Assembly: GCA_944323245.1 (NCBI GenBank)
Contig: CALURT010000019.1
Coordinates: 1 to 47,941, forward strand
Direction: 5' to 3'
DNA length: 47,941 nucleotides
Source: an uncultured Bacteroidales bacterium
GTDB lineage: Bacteria; Bacteroidota; Bacteroidia; Bacteroidales; UBA932
This document shows, piece after piece, positions 28,050 to 36,596 of this stretch (position 1 is the stretch's first letter; every line of letters begins with the position of its first letter). The notes under the pieces are model-generated. The model saw only the letters and a list, made by a program, of their open reading frames with translations, made no database searches and was not told the origin of the DNA. Made by a program: the position numbers and the translations under genes.

Positions 28050-28080
28050 TTGCTTTTCTCACACTATGTAACTATATTTG
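28050..28080 (+). promoter_or_regulatory. candidate internal promoter for the GH31 gene
   Basis: TTG (28050-28052), a 20-base spacer and TATATTTG (28073-28080) match the consensus and begin just past the GH89 stop. Predicted transcription would start about 28087, right at or slightly before the GH31 start codon, giving a nearly leaderless message. It may be a chance match. Confidence 0.4.
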
Positions 28081-28086
28081 AACATT

Positions 28087-30786
28087 ATGCTGAAATCAAT
28101 GAAATATTTATTGTCATCGGTAATTGCGATGTCCGTCGCATTGTTTGCCGCCTATGGCGGAGAATATGACCCTGTCGCCGATCCGGAGGCTGTCGTAGTG
28201 TCCGGAAATGCACGGTTTACGGTGCTTACTCCAAGACTTGTCCGGATGGAATGGTCCGCAGACGGAAAATTCGAGGACAGGGCCACTCTCGGAATCGTGA
28301 ACAGGAAACTCGACGTTCCGGCATTCAAGGTCACGAAAAGAGGCAACAAAACCATAATCCGCACGGATTCCCTGACCCTCACATACACAGGACAGGACAA
28401 ATTCGACTCCGACAATCTCGAAGTCTCATTCTCCATGACGGACTTTTCCGGCAGGAAGCCCGTTGAAAGGAAAGTCTCCTGGCATCCAGGAGCTGACGAC
28501 TCCGGCAACCTCCTCGGAACGACGAGAACCCTTGACGGCTGCGACGGAGTAAAGACCAAGGAACCGTACGACCCGGGCGTCATTTCGCGTGACGGCTGGG
28601 CAATCATCGACGAGAGCGAAAGGCATGTCCTCGTCCCTGACGATTCGGACTGGGGAGAATGGGTGGCGGAAAGAGATTCCGCTGACCGCCTCGACCTCTA
28701 CATCTTCGCCTACGGGCATGACTACAAGGCCGCAATCTCCGATTTCACGAAGGTTGCAGGAAAGATTCCGCTTCCGCCGAAATTCGCATTCGGATACTGG
28801 TGGTCCAGATACTGGCAGTACTCCGACTTCGAATTTACCGACCTCGCCAGGCAGATGCGTTCTTTGGACATTCCTATAGACGTGATGGTCGTAGACATGG
28901 ACTGGCACGAGACCTGGTCCCTGCGCAAGAAGAATGCTCCGAAAGACGAATACGGACAGAGAATCGGCTGGACAGGCTACACATGGCAGAAGCAGCTCTT
29001 CCCGAATCCGGCCAACTTCCTGCAGGACATTCACAACCTCGGCATGAAGACCTCCCTCAACCTGCATCCGGCCTCGGGAATCCAACCTTACGAGGATTGT
29101 TATGACCGGTTCGTAGCTGACTATATCTCCCGCACGGACAACTATGACGGACCGCAGGGATATGTCAGCGAAAATGGGGAAAAGGTCCCGGTAGCGTTCC
29201 GCATCAGCGACAAGGACTGGACAGACGCCTACTTCAACTCCGTCATCCATCCGCTCCAGGACATGGGCGTGGACTTCTGGTGGATAGACTGGCAGCAGTG
29301 GAAGTACTGCAAATACATGAAAGGCCTGAACAACACTTTCTGGCTGAACTACACATTCTTCAACGACAAGGTCCGCCAAAGCGCCGATGAAGGCATCCAT
29401 GCCGAACGTCCGATGATTTACCACCGCTGGGGAGGCATCGGAAGCCACAGGTATCAGATAGGCTTTTCAGGCGACACCTACGACACATGGCAGGTGCTCG
29501 GCTATCTGCCTTATTTCACGGCCACAGCGTCGAATGTCGGCTACGGCTACTGGGGACATGACATCGGCGGGCACATGCAGAAAACCCCGCACGACACCGA
29601 CCCTGAACTCTATACCCGCTGGCTGCAGTACGGAGTGTTCACTCCGATTTTCAAGACACATTCGACAAAGACACGCTTTCTCGAGAGACGGATCTGGGTA
29701 TTCCCCGATTATTTCGACGCCATGCGGGATGCAATCCGCCTGAGATATACATTGTCGCCTTACATCTACGGCGCAGCCCGCCATTCATACGACACTGGTA
29801 TTTCAATCTGCCGCCCGATGTACTACGACTATCCTGAAGAGGAGATGGCCTACACGATGAACCAGCAGCACATGTTCGGGGACGACATCCTTGCCACAGT
29901 CCTCTGCGAGCCTGCGGACAGCATCACAGGACTTACACGGCGTACGGTATGGTTCCCGGAAGGCAATGACTGGTATGACATGGCTACCGGAAAGACCTAC
30001 AATGGCGGCACATGCGAGACGCTCTACTATACCCTGAACGAAAACCCTTACTTCGTCAAGGCGGGAGCAGTGATTCCGATGGCTTCCGAAACCATTTCTT
30101 CCCTTCAGGAGAAATCTGACGGACTCGTGCTTGCCGTCACGCCGGGGAGCGGCACTTTCTGCACCGAAGTATATGAAGACGACGGAGAGACTCAGGCATA
30201 CCCTGATGAATTTGCCATAACCAAGGTCACAAAAGAGTCTGACGACAACAGCCTCATGATAAAGGTTGCAGGACGAAGCGGTTCCTACCGCGGGATGTCT
30301 CCCGACAGGAAGGTGACATTCGTGCTTGACGGAATGTATGCCCCGACATCGGTAAAGGTGAATGGAAACGATATTCCTTATGACCGCTTTTCCAGAGACG
30401 GCTCATGGAGTTATGACGGGAGGGAACTCGCCGTGCGCGTGACGCTGCCTGTAATGTCTGCTGAGAAGGAAATCGTATTGGAATGCACATGGGACGTTGC
30501 TTCGCACGACAGCCTTATTGACGGCAAAAAGGGAATCCTGAAAAGGATGGCGGCAATCACTCCTGAGGTCAAATATGTATTCAGCGAGAACGTCGACAGC
30601 TATCAGCTCCTCCCTGTGCCGTTCCTGAAGGTGGCGCAATGTTCGAGCATGATTACCGAAGATCCGCAGAATGCGGCGGAATATCTTTCGGAAATGGATA
30701 CCGAAGCCATGGTTTCCGCATTTGAAGAATATCCGGCCATCCCGTCAGGGTTCATGAAGAAACTTGAGACACAATCAAAACTGTAA
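28087..30786 (+). CDS. exported alpha-glycosidase, glycoside hydrolase family 31
   Basis: An 899-residue protein with a signal peptide (about 1-25), an N-terminal beta-sandwich and a GH31 (beta/alpha)8 barrel. The barrel contains FGYWWSRYWQYSDFEF, VMVVDMDWHETW, GWTGYTW and LNLHPASGIQP. D401 in WWIDWQQ is the likely nucleophile and D463 in FSGDTYDTW the likely acid/base. The usual GH31 nucleophile context (DMNE) is replaced by IDWQQ, so specificity (alpha-glucose, galactose or other) is open. C-terminal beta domains follow. ATG 28087 is chosen over an in-frame TTG at 28078; M5 at 28099 is also possible. The next gene starts 10 bases after the stop. Confidence 0.92.
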   Translation: MLKSMKYLLSSVIAMSVALFAAYGGEYDPVADPEAVVVSGNARFTVLTPRLVRMEWSADGKFEDRATLGIVNRKLDVPAFKVTKRGNKTIIRTDSLTLTYTGQDKFDSDNLEVSFSMTDFSGRKPVERKVSWHPGADDSGNLLGTTRTLDGCDGVKTKEPYDPGVISRDGWAIIDESERHVLVPDDSDWGEWVAERDSADRLDLYIFAYGHDYKAAISDFTKVAGKIPLPPKFAFGYWWSRYWQYSDFEFTDLARQMRSLDIPIDVMVVDMDWHETWSLRKKNAPKDEYGQRIGWTGYTWQKQLFPNPANFLQDIHNLGMKTSLNLHPASGIQPYEDCYDRFVADYISRTDNYDGPQGYVSENGEKVPVAFRISDKDWTDAYFNSVIHPLQDMGVDFWWIDWQQWKYCKYMKGLNNTFWLNYTFFNDKVRQSADEGIHAERPMIYHRWGGIGSHRYQIGFSGDTYDTWQVLGYLPYFTATASNVGYGYWGHDIGGHMQKTPHDTDPELYTRWLQYGVFTPIFKTHSTKTRFLERRIWVFPDYFDAMRDAIRLRYTLSPYIYGAARHSYDTGISICRPMYYDYPEEEMAYTMNQQHMFGDDILATVLCEPADSITGLTRRTVWFPEGNDWYDMATGKTYNGGTCETLYYTLNENPYFVKAGAVIPMASETISSLQEKSDGLVLAVTPGSGTFCTEVYEDDGETQAYPDEFAITKVTKESDDNSLMIKVAGRSGSYRGMSPDRKVTFVLDGMYAPTSVKVNGNDIPYDRFSRDGSWSYDGRELAVRVTLPVMSAEKEIVLECTWDVASHDSLIDGKKGILKRMAAITPEVKYVFSENVDSYQLLPVPFLKVAQCSSMITEDPQNAAEYLSEMDTEAMVSAFEEYPAIPSGFMKKLETQSKL

Positions 30787-30796
30787 TATTACAATC

Positions 30797-33058
30797 ATGA
30801 GGAAAAATTTGTTTTACATCACTGCTCTTCTCTGTCTTTGCTGCGGAGAGGCATTGGCGCGGTCGGTTTCCGGAAGCGTGGTTTCCGGAAACGAGAAACT
30901 TCCCGGCGTGATCGTAACTGACGGAAAGAATTTCACGGTGACGGACAGGAACGGAAAGTTCAGGTTCGACGCCGACGACAAGTCGGATTTCGTATATGTG
31001 CTCACGCCGACAGGCTATGCTGCACCCTACGAAAGCGGCACACCCGTATTCTACAAGCCTGCATCGTCAAAGGGAAAATTCGTTTTCGACCTTGTCAGGA
31101 CATCGGATTCGAAAGACTATGCCTTCATAGCCATTGCTGACTCGCAGACGGCTACTGACAAGCATTTCAAGAAGTTCTGCACACGCTCGATTCCCGACCT
31201 GATAACCACAATCAATGCGGAAAAAGAAAAATTCAACACAATCGGTATTGTCCTCGGCGACATCACATGGGACAGGACGGACTACTACCCTCAGTTCAAG
31301 GAGCAATTCGCCAAGACCGGAATACCGTTCTACAAGGTAATCGGCAACCATGACCACCTCAAGGATTCTGTCGGGGACTGGAAGACCTCGTCTGCATACC
31401 GTGACAATTTCGGTCCTGAATACTATGCCTTCTCGATAGGCGGCGACTGGTTCATCGTGTTCGACAACGTAATCTACAACACGCAGAAGCAGTACAAGGA
31501 AAGCCTCAACAAAAAACAGATACAGTGGATAAAGGGATTGCTCGAATACATCCCGGAAGATGCGCAGATATATGTTGCCATGCACTGCCCGATGATCAAA
31601 TGGTTCTCAGAGGAGCGGATGACAGGCAAAGGATCCGATCTGCTTGACGTCCTTTCCGGACGCAAGGTCACTTTCCTTTCGGGACACACCCACATCAACA
31701 ACAACCTTGAGGTTGCTCCCGGCATAATGGAGCACAATGTAGCGGCAATCTGCGGCTCGTGGTGGATAACCAAGCATTGCAGCGACGGCACGCCTGCCGG
31801 ATACAAGGTGTTTGAGAAAAAGGACGGGGAACTGACATGGTACTACAAGTCCGTAGGCCACGACAGGGATTTCCAGATTGAGGTGTTCAAGCCGGGAGAA
31901 TCCTTCATCCACCCGAATGCAGTGATTGCCAACGTATGGGACTATGATCCTGAATGGAGCGTCGAATGGCTGTGCGACGGCAAGCCTATGGGCGCAATGG
32001 AGCAGGTCTATGACTATTCTCCTTATTACATCAGGGAACTGAACGCAGTCTATTTCGACAAGGGGAAAAAGACCCCTACCTACAAGAATCCGAAGCCGAA
32101 TTCACACTATTTCATTGCCGTTCCGTCCCAATATGCCGACAATGTGACTGTCATCGTGAAAGACCGTTTCGGCAACGAATACAGGCAGGAGATTGACATG
32201 CACGACTATGTGGATGTACAGGCCCACAGGGGCGGTGCAGGGCTCATGCCTGAAAACACGATTGAGGCTATGAAAAATGCCCTCGACATGGGAGTGAATA
32301 CCCTCGAATTGGACCTCCAGATAAGCCAGGACGGCCAGGTTGTCGTGTCACATGACGCTTATTTCCATTCAAGGTATGCCACAAGGCCTGACGGAAGCGA
32401 AGTGCAACCGGATGACCCTAAGGAATACATATACACCATGCCATACAGCGATGTGCGCAAATACGACACCGGCAAACGTCCGAGCAAGGTATGGCCGGAA
32501 AAGGCATGCCTGCCGGCATACAAGCCGCTCGCTTCCGACCTCATCGACTTTGTGGAGAAATATGTCGCTGACAACGGCCTCACGCCTGTCCGCTACAACA
32601 TCGAAGTGAAATCGAAGAAAGGCAAGGGAGAAGGAAAGAACTGGCCGGAATACCATGAGTTCGTCGACAAGTGCATGGAACTGCTGCTTTCGAAGAATCT
32701 CGGGGACAGGCTCGTCGTGCAGTGCTTCGACACAAGGGCCTTGGACTATATGCATGAGAAATACCCGCAGGTGGTGCTGTCCTATCTCGTGGATGCAAAG
32801 GCCGGAAGTTTTGACGAGTTCATGGCAAAAATCAGCTTCACTCCGACGTGGCTCAGCCCGCATCACTCGATTGTGGACGAGGAACTCTGCGCCAAGAGCA
32901 AGGAATTGGGAATGAGACTTGTGCCGTGGACGGTGGACACGCCTGAGGACATCAAGAGAATGATTGATCTGAAAGTCGATGCAATCATTTCCAATTATCC
33001 TGACCGGGTACTGAAGCAGACCCGAGGGTTCATCACGGAAGACAATAAAATCAAATGA
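30797..33058 (+). CDS. fusion of calcineurin-like phosphoesterase and glycerophosphodiester phosphodiesterase
   Basis: The 753-residue exported protein has two catalytic halves. After a signal peptide (about 1-22) comes a regulatory-like beta segment, then a phosphoesterase with IADSQ (D115), LGDITWD (D155), GNHDH (N184, H185), MHCP and GHTH (H297, H299), and a C-terminal beta domain. Residues from about 471 form a GDPD TIM barrel with AHRGGAGLMPENT (H477, R478), H519 in SHDAYF, and NIEVKS, the metal and catalytic motifs of GlpQ/UgpQ enzymes. The two halves together could cut a phosphodiester bond and then remove the monoester. The phosphoesterase half is a paralogue of the protein at 15133. 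The longer frame from 30764 overlaps GH31 and is rejected. Confidence 0.92.
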   Translation: MRKNLFYITALLCLCCGEALARSVSGSVVSGNEKLPGVIVTDGKNFTVTDRNGKFRFDADDKSDFVYVLTPTGYAAPYESGTPVFYKPASSKGKFVFDLVRTSDSKDYAFIAIADSQTATDKHFKKFCTRSIPDLITTINAEKEKFNTIGIVLGDITWDRTDYYPQFKEQFAKTGIPFYKVIGNHDHLKDSVGDWKTSSAYRDNFGPEYYAFSIGGDWFIVFDNVIYNTQKQYKESLNKKQIQWIKGLLEYIPEDAQIYVAMHCPMIKWFSEERMTGKGSDLLDVLSGRKVTFLSGHTHINNNLEVAPGIMEHNVAAICGSWWITKHCSDGTPAGYKVFEKKDGELTWYYKSVGHDRDFQIEVFKPGESFIHPNAVIANVWDYDPEWSVEWLCDGKPMGAMEQVYDYSPYYIRELNAVYFDKGKKTPTYKNPKPNSHYFIAVPSQYADNVTVIVKDRFGNEYRQEIDMHDYVDVQAHRGGAGLMPENTIEAMKNALDMGVNTLELDLQISQDGQVVVSHDAYFHSRYATRPDGSEVQPDDPKEYIYTMPYSDVRKYDTGKRPSKVWPEKACLPAYKPLASDLIDFVEKYVADNGLTPVRYNIEVKSKKGKGEGKNWPEYHEFVDKCMELLLSKNLGDRLVVQCFDTRALDYMHEKYPQVVLSYLVDAKAGSFDEFMAKISFTPTWLSPHHSIVDEELCAKSKELGMRLVPWTVDTPEDIKRMIDLKVDAIISNYPDRVLKQTRGFITEDNKIK

Positions 33059-33063
33059 CAGAA

Positions 33064-33093
33064 TGAGGGTCGGGCCTGTCGTCCCGACCCTCA
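33064..33093 (+). terminator. terminator-like hairpin after the fusion gene
   Basis: TGAGGGTCGGG (33064-33074) and CCCGACCCTCA (33083-33093) form a perfect 11-bp stem with an 8-base loop, six bases past the stop codon. No long T run follows, so it may act as a terminator, as a 3'-stability hairpin, or be part of the adjacent repeat. Confidence 0.55.
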
Positions 33094-33200
33094 TCTGTTA
33101 TCCCGACCGAGCGTAGCGAGCGGAGGGATCTGCCTGTCCTGAAAGCAGATGTCTCGACAAGCTCGACATGACAATTTGCCGCTCGACATGACAATCCACT
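33094..33200. repeat. REP-like repeat copy R3 with 20-base tandem unit
   Basis: TTATCCCGACCGAGCGTAGC continuing GAGCGGAGGGATCTGC repeats the R1 core. After it, GCTCGACATGACAAT occurs twice (33161-33175, 33181-33195), a 20-base period tandem repeat. It lies between the convergent fusion gene and the M3 peptidase gene. Confidence 0.75.
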
Positions 33201-33203
33201 GAA

Positions 33204-35441
33204 TCAGAGCAGTCCGCGGGCGCGGAGCAGGGCCGACGGGTCAGGTTCCGCACCGCGGAATCTTTTATATAATGTCATAGGCTCGTCACTGCCGCCCTTT
33301 TCAAGGATATTGTGCCGGAAAGAATTTGCCACTGTCTTGTTCGACAGGCCTTTCCGTTTGAAAAGTTCGAAAGCGTCCTTGTCAAGGACCTCCGCCCAAA
33401 GATAGCTGTAATAACCGGCACTGTAGCCTCCTCCGAACACATGGTTGAAATAAGTTGTCCGGTAACGCGGTATGATTTCGTCAATAAGCCCGATTTCAGA
33501 CATCATGCAGGCCTCGAATGCCACCGGATCGATGATCCGCAGCTCAGAAGATGTCCCGGTAGGGCGCAATTCGCCGCCTGTTTTCAGGAATGCCGCTTCC
33601 GCACCTTCAGGAGCAGCCACAGACGATGCAAACGGGCAGTCCGCAGGCACATATATCGAAGTCAGTTCATGCCACCTCATGTCGAGGAGCGAAGCCGCCA
33701 CCAATTCAGTGGTCATGAAACCGTAATTGAAATTCGATGCGGCGGTGATTTTCGCCACCAATGAATCAGGGATGACTTCTCCTGTCTCATAATGTACTGC
33801 ATATCTTTTCAGTACTTCCGGATAAAGGGCCCAGTTCTCGTTGAACTGCGACGGAAGTTCCACGAAATCCCTTGCCACGCTCGTCCCGCTGATATCCTTG
33901 TACGTACATTTGCTCAACAGGCCGTGCAGGGCGTGGCCGAACTCGTGAAACATGGTGGCAGCCTCGTCGAGGGTAAGAAGCGACGGTTTGTCTGCCGTAG
34001 GCTTGGTGAAATTGCCCACATTCACTATCACCGGTCTTATGTCCTCCCCGTCTTCGGAAATTTCCTGGGAGCGGAAATTGTTCATCCATGCCCCTCCTCT
34101 CTTTGTGCTGCGGGGATAATAGTCGGTAAGCAGGATTCCGATCAACGAGCCGTCGGAGTCCGTGACCTTGAATCCCTCGACATCAGGATGGTAGACCTGT
34201 ATCGAGTCCAATTTCTCGAAATTCAGCCCGTACATGTCATGCGCAAGGGAGAACACGCCCTCACGCACGTTTTCCATCTTGAAATATGGCTTTATTTCCG
34301 CCTCGTCGAGAGCGTATTTGCGCTGCCTTACCTTTTCCGCATAATAGGCCCAGTCCCACGGTTCGATAACGGTGGAATCCGGGAGCAGTCCTGCGGCAAT
34401 GTCTTCATCCATGATTTCCTGCATTGCAGCGCATTCTTCCGCTGCCTTGGCATTGGCGGCAGGGAAAAGCTGTCCGAGGAAGGCATCCACATTGGCAGGA
34501 GTTCCTGCCATCTTGTCGGAAAGTATGAAATCCGCAGGAGTGTCGTAGCCGAGCAGACGGGCCTTCTCCGTTCTCAGGGCCATAATCTGAAGGACCACAT
34601 CCTTGTTGTCATTTTTCCCTCCGTTGTTCCCTCTTGAAGAATAGGCCTTGAACATTTCCTCCCTCAAATCCCGGCATGCACTGTATGTCATGAATGGCAC
34701 ATAGCTCGGATTGTGCAGGGTAAAAAGCCACGGCCCTGTCTCAGCCGACGAGTCATAGCCTGCGGCAGCAGCATCTGAGGAAGCGGCTTCAACCACACCG
34801 GAAGGAAGCCCTGCGATACCTGACGTGTCCTCCACAAGGAGAGAAAAGGCATTGGTCTGTGCGAGAAGATTGTTGCCGAAAGTCTGTTCCAACGAGGCAA
34901 GGGCCCCGTTGATTTCCCTCATCCTCGCCTGTCCGGCCTCGTCCAACGATATTCCATTGGCAAGGAACGAATTGTAAAGTTTCTTCACGACCATTTTCTG
35001 CTCCATTGTGAGCCCGGCATCGTCCATACCTTCATATACGGTTTTCACCCTTTCGAAAAAGTACGGATTCATGAATATGTTGTCACTATGGGCTGAAAGC
35101 AGCGGAATGGCCTTTTCCACGATTCTCTGCATGGACGGTGTGGCATCGGACTCCGACACATTGAACAGCACACCCGTCACCCGGTCGAGGATTTTCCCCG
35201 AATGCTCATATGCGGCAATCGTGTTTTCAAACGTAGGTTCATGCTCGTTGGCGATGATTGCATCTATTTCAGCGGATTGCTGGCGTATGCCGAACTTCAC
35301 GGCTTTCAGATAATGCGTTTCCTTGATTTCATCGAATGGAGGAAGGCCGTAAGGAGTATCCCATTCAGAGAAAAAAGGATTTATCCGACTGCAGGACAAT
35401 ACCATAAGAAAAATTCCTGATAAAAGTACCAATCTTTTCAT
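33204..35441 (-). CDS. dcp: M3-family metallopeptidase lipoprotein (dipeptidyl carboxypeptidase Dcp-like)
   Basis: The 745-residue protein has a lipobox ending at C17 (VLSC), then a full M3 zinc peptidase fold. The zinc motif HEFGHALHG starts at H497 with E498 and H501, and the third zinc ligand glutamate lies downstream. The motif TYSACRDLREEMFKAY is typical of the Dcp/oligopeptidase A group. Such enzymes cleave dipeptides or short peptides. The start at 35441 is preferred over an in-frame start at 35495, because MKRLVLLSGIFLMVLSC is a proper signal. No peptide transporter is adjacent. Confidence 0.93.
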   Translation of the reverse strand: MKRLVLLSGIFLMVLSCSRINPFFSEWDTPYGLPPFDEIKETHYLKAVKFGIRQQSAEIDAIIANEHEPTFENTIAAYEHSGKILDRVTGVLFNVSESDATPSMQRIVEKAIPLLSAHSDNIFMNPYFFERVKTVYEGMDDAGLTMEQKMVVKKLYNSFLANGISLDEAGQARMREINGALASLEQTFGNNLLAQTNAFSLLVEDTSGIAGLPSGVVEAASSDAAAAGYDSSAETGPWLFTLHNPSYVPFMTYSACRDLREEMFKAYSSRGNNGGKNDNKDVVLQIMALRTEKARLLGYDTPADFILSDKMAGTPANVDAFLGQLFPAANAKAAEECAAMQEIMDEDIAAGLLPDSTVIEPWDWAYYAEKVRQRKYALDEAEIKPYFKMENVREGVFSLAHDMYGLNFEKLDSIQVYHPDVEGFKVTDSDGSLIGILLTDYYPRSTKRGGAWMNNFRSQEISEDGEDIRPVIVNVGNFTKPTADKPSLLTLDEAATMFHEFGHALHGLLSKCTYKDISGTSVARDFVELPSQFNENWALYPEVLKRYAVHYETGEVIPDSLVAKITAASNFNYGFMTTELVAASLLDMRWHELTSIYVPADCPFASSVAAPEGAEAAFLKTGGELRPTGTSSELRIIDPVAFEACMMSEIGLIDEIIPRYRTTYFNHVFGGGYSAGYYSYLWAEVLDKDAFELFKRKGLSNKTVANSFRHNILEKGGSDEPMTLYKRFRGAEPDPSALLRARGLL

Positions 35442-35461
35442 ATACACAGGTTTATAATACA

Positions 35462-35500
35462 CGTCTGCGACAGGCAAAACCCGCCGCAGACGCAAATATA
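35462..35500 (-). promoter_or_regulatory. Dcp promoter element and 5' hairpin
   Basis: Minus-strand TATATTTG (35493-35500) matches the -7 element, about 52 bases before the ATG; no clear -33 is visible. Directly after it, CGTCTGCG (35462-35469) and CGCAGACG (35485-35492) form an 8-bp stem that would lie at the very 5' end of the message, possibly as a stabilizer. Confidence 0.45.
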
Positions 35501-35515
35501 ATAATTTCCCGTAAA

Positions 35516-35557
35516 TTCCGGTTATCCGGACTATGGAGAAAATCGTGAGAACCGGAA
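35516..35557 (-). terminator. weak terminator-like inverted repeat after the nuclease operon
   Basis: TTCCGGTT (35516-35523) and AACCGGAA (35550-35557) are an 8-bp inverted repeat just past the DUF5689 stop codon. The loop is 26 bases and no strong T run follows, so confidence is low. Confidence 0.35.
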
Positions 35558-35562
35558 AAGAT

Positions 35563-36564
35563 CTACTTTACCTTAACTCCCGACAAGTCAATCAATGTAA
35601 ACTGGAAATTGTCGTTGTAGATGGTCATGACTCCTGTCAGGCTCACGTTGCTGCCCTTCGTCACGTCAGGAACGCCCTTGTCAGGGTCTCCGGTCAGAGG
35701 AGTATCGGCAAATCTCGAATAGCCGCTCGTACGCACCTGAAGCACGGCACTTCCGAGATCGAAATACTGGCTCACGTTGATAGGTTCCGGAACGGCATCC
35801 GCCAAAGCGGGAATATTCGACTTCCATTCCTCAAGATATTCCGCACATCCCGTTTCGGACAAGGCCCATGAACGGATACCGTGATTGCCCACGTGTTCCT
35901 CTCCGACATAAATGTTGTTGGCTTCCGGCATTGCATCGTCATGGAAAATGGCGAATACCTCATCGGCATAGGAAAGCCCCTCCACCGTACACAACATGCC
36001 GAGATACTTCATCTCCGTGATATCCGCAGGATCAGTGACCACGATCGGCTCGATCTTCGGGCCCATCTCTCCGCGGAACACATGGTTGTCGAGGATGAGC
36101 TGTACATCGATATATGCCGTCTCATACTGCGGGTCCAAGGATTCGTATCCCAGCTGCACCATGCCGCCGTATGCTCCGAGGGCAAGTCCCTTGCATTTTA
36201 CATAAATCCACTGGTTGCGCTTGTAATTGTTGTAAAGACCTGTTTTCCCGGCCTTTATCTCGATACCTGATGTCTCGTCCTGAATATAGAAACTTCTGTA
36301 GAAATTTCCGAGGCTGTCGCAGGAATTGACCTGTCCCTTGATATAGATGTCCTCTTCTATATTGAACGGCTTGCCCGAAGTGTACATTGCCTTCAATTCG
36401 GCGATGGTCACCAATTTGCAGTCTGCGAAATCAGCGTCGGTGTACACCCTGTAAGGCTCCGGCTCGGCATATTTGCCGGTAAACACCGGTCCGAATTCCT
36501 CGCAGGACGACAGGCTGAAAACTGCAGCGACGGCAAGCGTCAAAGAAAATATGTTGAATTTCAT
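35563..36564 (-). CDS. DUF5689-domain lipoprotein (OB-like beta fold)
   Basis: A 333-residue lipoprotein (C21, LSSC). After the lipobox it has repeated beta-rich segments, including DIYIKGQVNSCDSLGNFYRS and FYIQDETSGIEIKAG, which have the appearance of OB-fold strands as seen in DUF5689 and in nuclease-associated OB domains. It is the last gene of a five-gene operon with a TonB-dependent receptor and two nucleases. I infer that it binds nucleic acid or its fragments at the cell surface. The start at 36564 is chosen over an upstream in-frame start at 36597 because the signal peptide begins there. Confidence 0.8.
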   Translation of the reverse strand: MKFNIFSLTLAVAAVFSLSSCEEFGPVFTGKYAEPEPYRVYTDADFADCKLVTIAELKAMYTSGKPFNIEEDIYIKGQVNSCDSLGNFYRSFYIQDETSGIEIKAGKTGLYNNYKRNQWIYVKCKGLALGAYGGMVQLGYESLDPQYETAYIDVQLILDNHVFRGEMGPKIEPIVVTDPADITEMKYLGMLCTVEGLSYADEVFAIFHDDAMPEANNIYVGEEHVGNHGIRSWALSETGCAEYLEEWKSNIPALADAVPEPINVSQYFDLGSAVLQVRTSGYSRFADTPLTGDPDKGVPDVTKGSNVSLTGVMTIYNDNFQFTLIDLSGVKVK

Positions 36565-36596
36565 AACTTGTAACTTTATCTGTTTCTTATACCGCA

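Noticed and set aside
28426..29448. 340-residue frame opposite GH31
   Set aside because: Antisense shadow; the GH31 catalytic motifs lie in the sense frame.
14946..33058. A local regulator for the PUL (hybrid two-component, ECF sigma/anti-sigma)
   Set aside because: None is encoded, and the SusC protein has no N-terminal STN signalling domain.
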